DNA of 64,000 bases from an uncultured Sphingomonadaceae bacterium (GTDB lineage Bacteria; Pseudomonadota; Alphaproteobacteria; Sphingomonadales; Sphingomonadaceae). Each line of letters begins with the position of its first letter. Position 1 is the stretch's first letter. The stretch is taken from the NCBI GenBank assembly GCA_947489315.1, contig CANLCX010000002.1, positions 806,001-870,000 on the forward strand, in the 5' to 3' direction. The position numbers were made by a program, and so were the translations under genes. Below, piece by piece: positions 61,551 to 64,000 of this stretch. A model generated the notes under the pieces. The model did not search any database. It was not told the origin of the DNA and was given only the letters and a program-made list of their open reading frames with translations.

Positions 61551-62014
61551 ACGCCGCGCTTTAGCCGCACCAGCACTTCATCCAATGACGACAAGAATTT
61601 TGATCGATCAGCTTTTGTGAAAGGCGGCGGACCACCGATATTCTCTGTTCCCATGCCAGCACGCAAGTCGGCCATGATCGCGCGTGTCGCGACCGCAGCA
61701 CCAATAGAATCGGCAGTAAATGGCTTGCCATTGGAACCGATGACCTCTGACCCCGCCTTTACGCAGCGATCTGCCAGCAAAATATCCGACGTGATCACAA
61801 CCGTTTTCTCTGATGCGCGCTCTGCGATATAATCATCCGCTGCATCAAACGCATCGCTGACCACGATGCGACTGACTAGCGGGTGTTGCGGCACACGAAA
61901 ATGACTATTGCTTACTATGATGACCGGCACCTCGAGGCGATAGGCCACCCGGTAAATCTCATCTTTTACCGGGCATGCATCAGCATCAACATAGATTTGG
62001 ATCGCGTCGGTCAT
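61547..62014 (-). CDS. yaiI: YaiI/YqxD family protein (UPF0178, DUF188)
   Basis: 155 residues. PIN-like nuclease-fold family: IYVDADACPVKDEIYRVA, VSDAFDAADDYIAERA and VVITSDILLADRCVKAG hold the acidic residues of the fold. Biochemical role is unproven. Its stop overlaps the stop of the convergent P-domain gene in a shared CTAA. Confidence 0.92.
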   Translation of the reverse strand: MTDAIQIYVDADACPVKDEIYRVAYRLEVPVIIVSNSHFRVPQHPLVSRIVVSDAFDAADDYIAERASEKTVVITSDILLADRCVKAGSEVIGSNGKPFTADSIGAAVATRAIMADLRAGMGTENIGGPPPFTKADRSKFLSSLDEVLVRLKRGV

Positions 62015-62022
62015 AAAGCGGT

Positions 62023-64000
62023 TTAGTCGCTTTTAGGCTTGCCTTCAAACGGTCGCTTCCCACGATGAGGCTTCTTGCCGCCAAAATCACCCTTGGAACC
62101 GGACTTCCGGTCGCCCTTAAAGTCGGACTTCTTTTTAAAGCCATCGCCAAATTCGCGCTTGCCACCACCTTCGCTTCCGCCTTCACGGTCACCAGCGGGT
62201 TTGCGTTTCACATAGGGCTTGCCACCATCGTCCGACTTGTTGCCATATTTCTTTTTACCACCAAAATCGCGACCGTCTGAGCTTCCGCCGCCGCCTTTGC
62301 GGTCACCGAATTTTTTATCACCAAATTTCTTGCCGCCGAATTTCTTGCTGGCGTTGCTGTAATCCCGGCCACCGCCGCCGCCATTGTCTCTGCGTCCGCC
62401 TTTGCGGTTGCGCTTGGCTTCATCGCGCGGCTTGCCTTCAAACTGGGTGATGTTGATATCATCGGTATCATCGCCACCGGTTTCGCGTTTTTCGGCAATC
62501 GCCTTGGTAAATTTGTCGACAACTCGGCGCGGAATTTCGAACAACGTATCGTCGCCATTAATCCGGATCGCACCAATTTCATTCTTGGTAATATGGCCGC
62601 GACGGCAGAGTACTGGCAAAATCCAGCGGGCATCAGCCCGCTGATTATGGCCAACATTCATTTTGAACCAGACAGTATCTTCAAAGCCGGGGCGTGGGCC
62701 GCTAGCGGCTGGTTGTGACTGGGTGCCACGATCCAACATCTGCTCGGGCGCTGGCATTTTCGCGCGATGGGATTGGACCAACATCGCTGCAATTTCTTCC
62801 GGCGTTTTTTCCGCCATCAAGCGTTTGGCCAGTTCCAAATCATCTTCATCAATTTCAACCGGCTGGAGCAAGGTTTCGATCAAACGCTCCGCATCATTCT
62901 TGCGAATATCTGCGCGCGTCGGAGCATCTTTCCATTCCGCGTTGATTTTTGCACCGCGCAACATGGATTCAACCCGTTTACGGCGCTGATAAGGCACGAT
63001 GATAACCGCTGTACCCTTTTTACCAGCGCGACCGGTCCGTCCCGACCGATGCTGCAAAGCCTCCGCATCGCGCGGGATTTCTACGTGAATAACCAGGCTC
63101 AAACTCGGCAAATCGAGGCCGCGCGCGGCCACATCGGTTGCCACACATACCCGCGCGCGCTTGCTGCGCAGGGCCTGCATTGCCTGATTACGTTCGGCCT
63201 GCGTGTGTTCGCCGGATAGCGCTACCGCGCTGAAACCGCGATCGACCAGACTGGTGTGAAGCCGGCGGACAGCTTCTCTTGTTCCGCAGAACAGCATCGC
63301 CGATTCCGCTTCATGAAACCGCAGCAGATTGACCACCGCATTTTCGGTATCGGCAGGGGCAACTGTTATCGCCTGATAGGCAATGTCACCATGTCCGCGG
63401 TCTTCGCCGACCGTCGAAATGCGCATCGCATCATTTTGATAGCGTTTGGCAAGATTGATAATTGGTTTTGGTATGGTGGCAGAGAACATCAACGTCCGAC
63501 GATCTTCACCGGTCGCGTCCAATATTTCTTCGAGATCTTCGCGGAAGCCCATGTCGAGCATTTCATCCGCTTCATCGAGAACTGCTGCACGCAGCTTGCT
63601 GAGGTCGAGCGCGCCGCGTTCGAGATGGTCACGTAGACGGCCTGGCGTTCCGACAATCACATGCGCACCGCGACGCAAGGTGCGCCGTTCTTTGGACGCA
63701 TCCATACCGCCAACGCAGGTTGCCATCTGGACGCCCGCGCCCTCATAAAGCCATTTCAATTCGCGGCTAACCTGCAGTGCAAGTTCGCGCGTAGGGGCGA
63801 TGACAAGCGCAAGAGGTTCCACAAGAAAGGGAAAGCGGCCATTGTCATCCAAAAGCTGCGGCGCCATCGCCAGACCAAAAGCAACCGTCTTGCCAGAACC
63901 CGTTTGGGCAGACACAATAAGATCGCGACCTTGGGTTTCCGGTTCCAGCACAGCGGCTTGGACCGCCGTCGGTTTCGCATATTCGCGGTTTGCAAGCGCT
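62023..64000 (-). CDS. DEAD-box RNA helicase with DbpA-type domain (5' end cut)
   Basis: At least 658 residues; the gene runs off the window end, where codons for ALANREYAKPTAVQAA are still in frame, so the Q motif is at the edge. Motif I is AQTGSGKT, II is VLDEADEM, III is FSATIPKP and VI is HRSGRTGRAGKKG. A DbpA-like RNA-binding domain (VWFKMNVGHNQRADARWILP) follows, then a long Lys/Gly/Asp/Arg-rich tail with KKFGDKKFGDRK-type repeats that binds RNA. It fits DeaD/CsdA, used in ribosome assembly and cold growth. It ends 8 bases from yaiI. Confidence 0.94.
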   Translation of the reverse strand, partial: ALANREYAKPTAVQAAVLEPETQGRDLIVSAQTGSGKTVAFGLAMAPQLLDDNGRFPFLVEPLALVIAPTRELALQVSRELKWLYEGAGVQMATCVGGMDASKERRTLRRGAHVIVGTPGRLRDHLERGALDLSKLRAAVLDEADEMLDMGFREDLEEILDATGEDRRTLMFSATIPKPIINLAKRYQNDAMRISTVGEDRGHGDIAYQAITVAPADTENAVVNLLRFHEAESAMLFCGTREAVRRLHTSLVDRGFSAVALSGEHTQAERNQAMQALRSKRARVCVATDVAARGLDLPSLSLVIHVEIPRDAEALQHRSGRTGRAGKKGTAVIIVPYQRRKRVESMLRGAKINAEWKDAPTRADIRKNDAERLIETLLQPVEIDEDDLELAKRLMAEKTPEEIAAMLVQSHRAKMPAPEQMLDRGTQSQPAASGPRPGFEDTVWFKMNVGHNQRADARWILPVLCRRGHITKNEIGAIRINGDDTLFEIPRRVVDKFTKAIAEKRETGGDDTDDINITQFEGKPRDEAKRNRKGGRRDNGGGGGRDYSNASKKFGGKKFGDKKFGDRKGGGGSSDGRDFGGKKKYGNKSDDGGKPYVKRKPAGDREGGSEGGGKREFGDGFKKKSDFKGDRKSGSKGDFGGKKPHRGKRPFEGKPKSD

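Overview
The window is chromosomal DNA of an alphaproteobacterium, most probably a member of the Sphingomonadales (Sphingorhabdus, Parasphingorhabdus or Sphingopyxis type). The reasons are a PEPxxWA-CTERM sorting signal, a PhoK-type alkaline phosphatase, the mutY / DUF721 / DsbA / smc gene order, a bacterial CDC48 ATPase, many secreted proteins with AQ-type signal cleavage sites, and short GTCGAA-type inverted repeats between genes. I see no phage, plasmid, CRISPR, tRNA or rRNA sequence and no intact insertion element. Most of the window is core genome with compact operons.

Layout. 1-9.8 kb: 3' end of metH, a PEPxxWA-CTERM protein, a secreted beta-helix protein, a PhoK-like phosphatase, a DsbD-type disulfide reductase followed by a periplasmic redoxin, a hypothetical protein and an exported methyltransferase. 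9.9-17.6 kb: uvrB, an EF-hand/DUF3617 lipoprotein, a serine hydrolase, two tandem VOC proteins, an M20 amidohydrolase, a DksA-type zinc finger protein and an ArsR/SRPBCC operon. 17.7-22.1 kb: the ybgC-tolQ-tolR-tolA-tolB-pal envelope operon, closed by a strong terminator. 22.1-31.5 kb: a two-domain M16 protease, a PmtA-like methyltransferase, an ABM protein and MFS transporter, a CDC48 ATPase, a gene-free stretch with a probable small RNA, and a LysR regulator. 31.7-42.3 kb: a Mur ligase divergent from an LD-carboxypeptidase, a YghU/CMD operon, a cyclophilin, MgtE, a GNAT protein, a Fur-box gene, DUF1489 and a vanadium haloperoxidase. 42.3-52.3 kb: the four-gene mutY-hydrolase-nudC-DUF2867 operon, divergent from DUF721-DsbA-DsbA-smc. 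52.3-64 kb: SoxR and its divergent VOC-VOC-flavoprotein operon, three oxidoreductases in one operon, ubiA, rsmE, a secreted P-domain/DUF11 protein, a YaiI protein and a DEAD-box helicase cut by the window end.

Regulation that can be read directly includes a SoxR box in a promoter with a 19-bp spacer, an ArsR operator lying between the -35 and -10 of a probably leaderless gene, a 16/19 Fur box, LysR-type palindromes, and a minus-strand terminator that serves no protein gene and so suggests a small RNA. The recurring theme is envelope maintenance and redox or detoxification: DsbD/DsbA proteins, SoxR, glyoxalase-fold proteins, a GST, MutY/NudC and a haloperoxidase. I found no clear new multi-gene system. 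The best candidates for something undescribed are the small RNA with an anti-Shine-Dalgarno-like segment at 30423-30500, the Fur-box cysteine-rich protein at 38883-39329, and the EF-hand lipoprotein.
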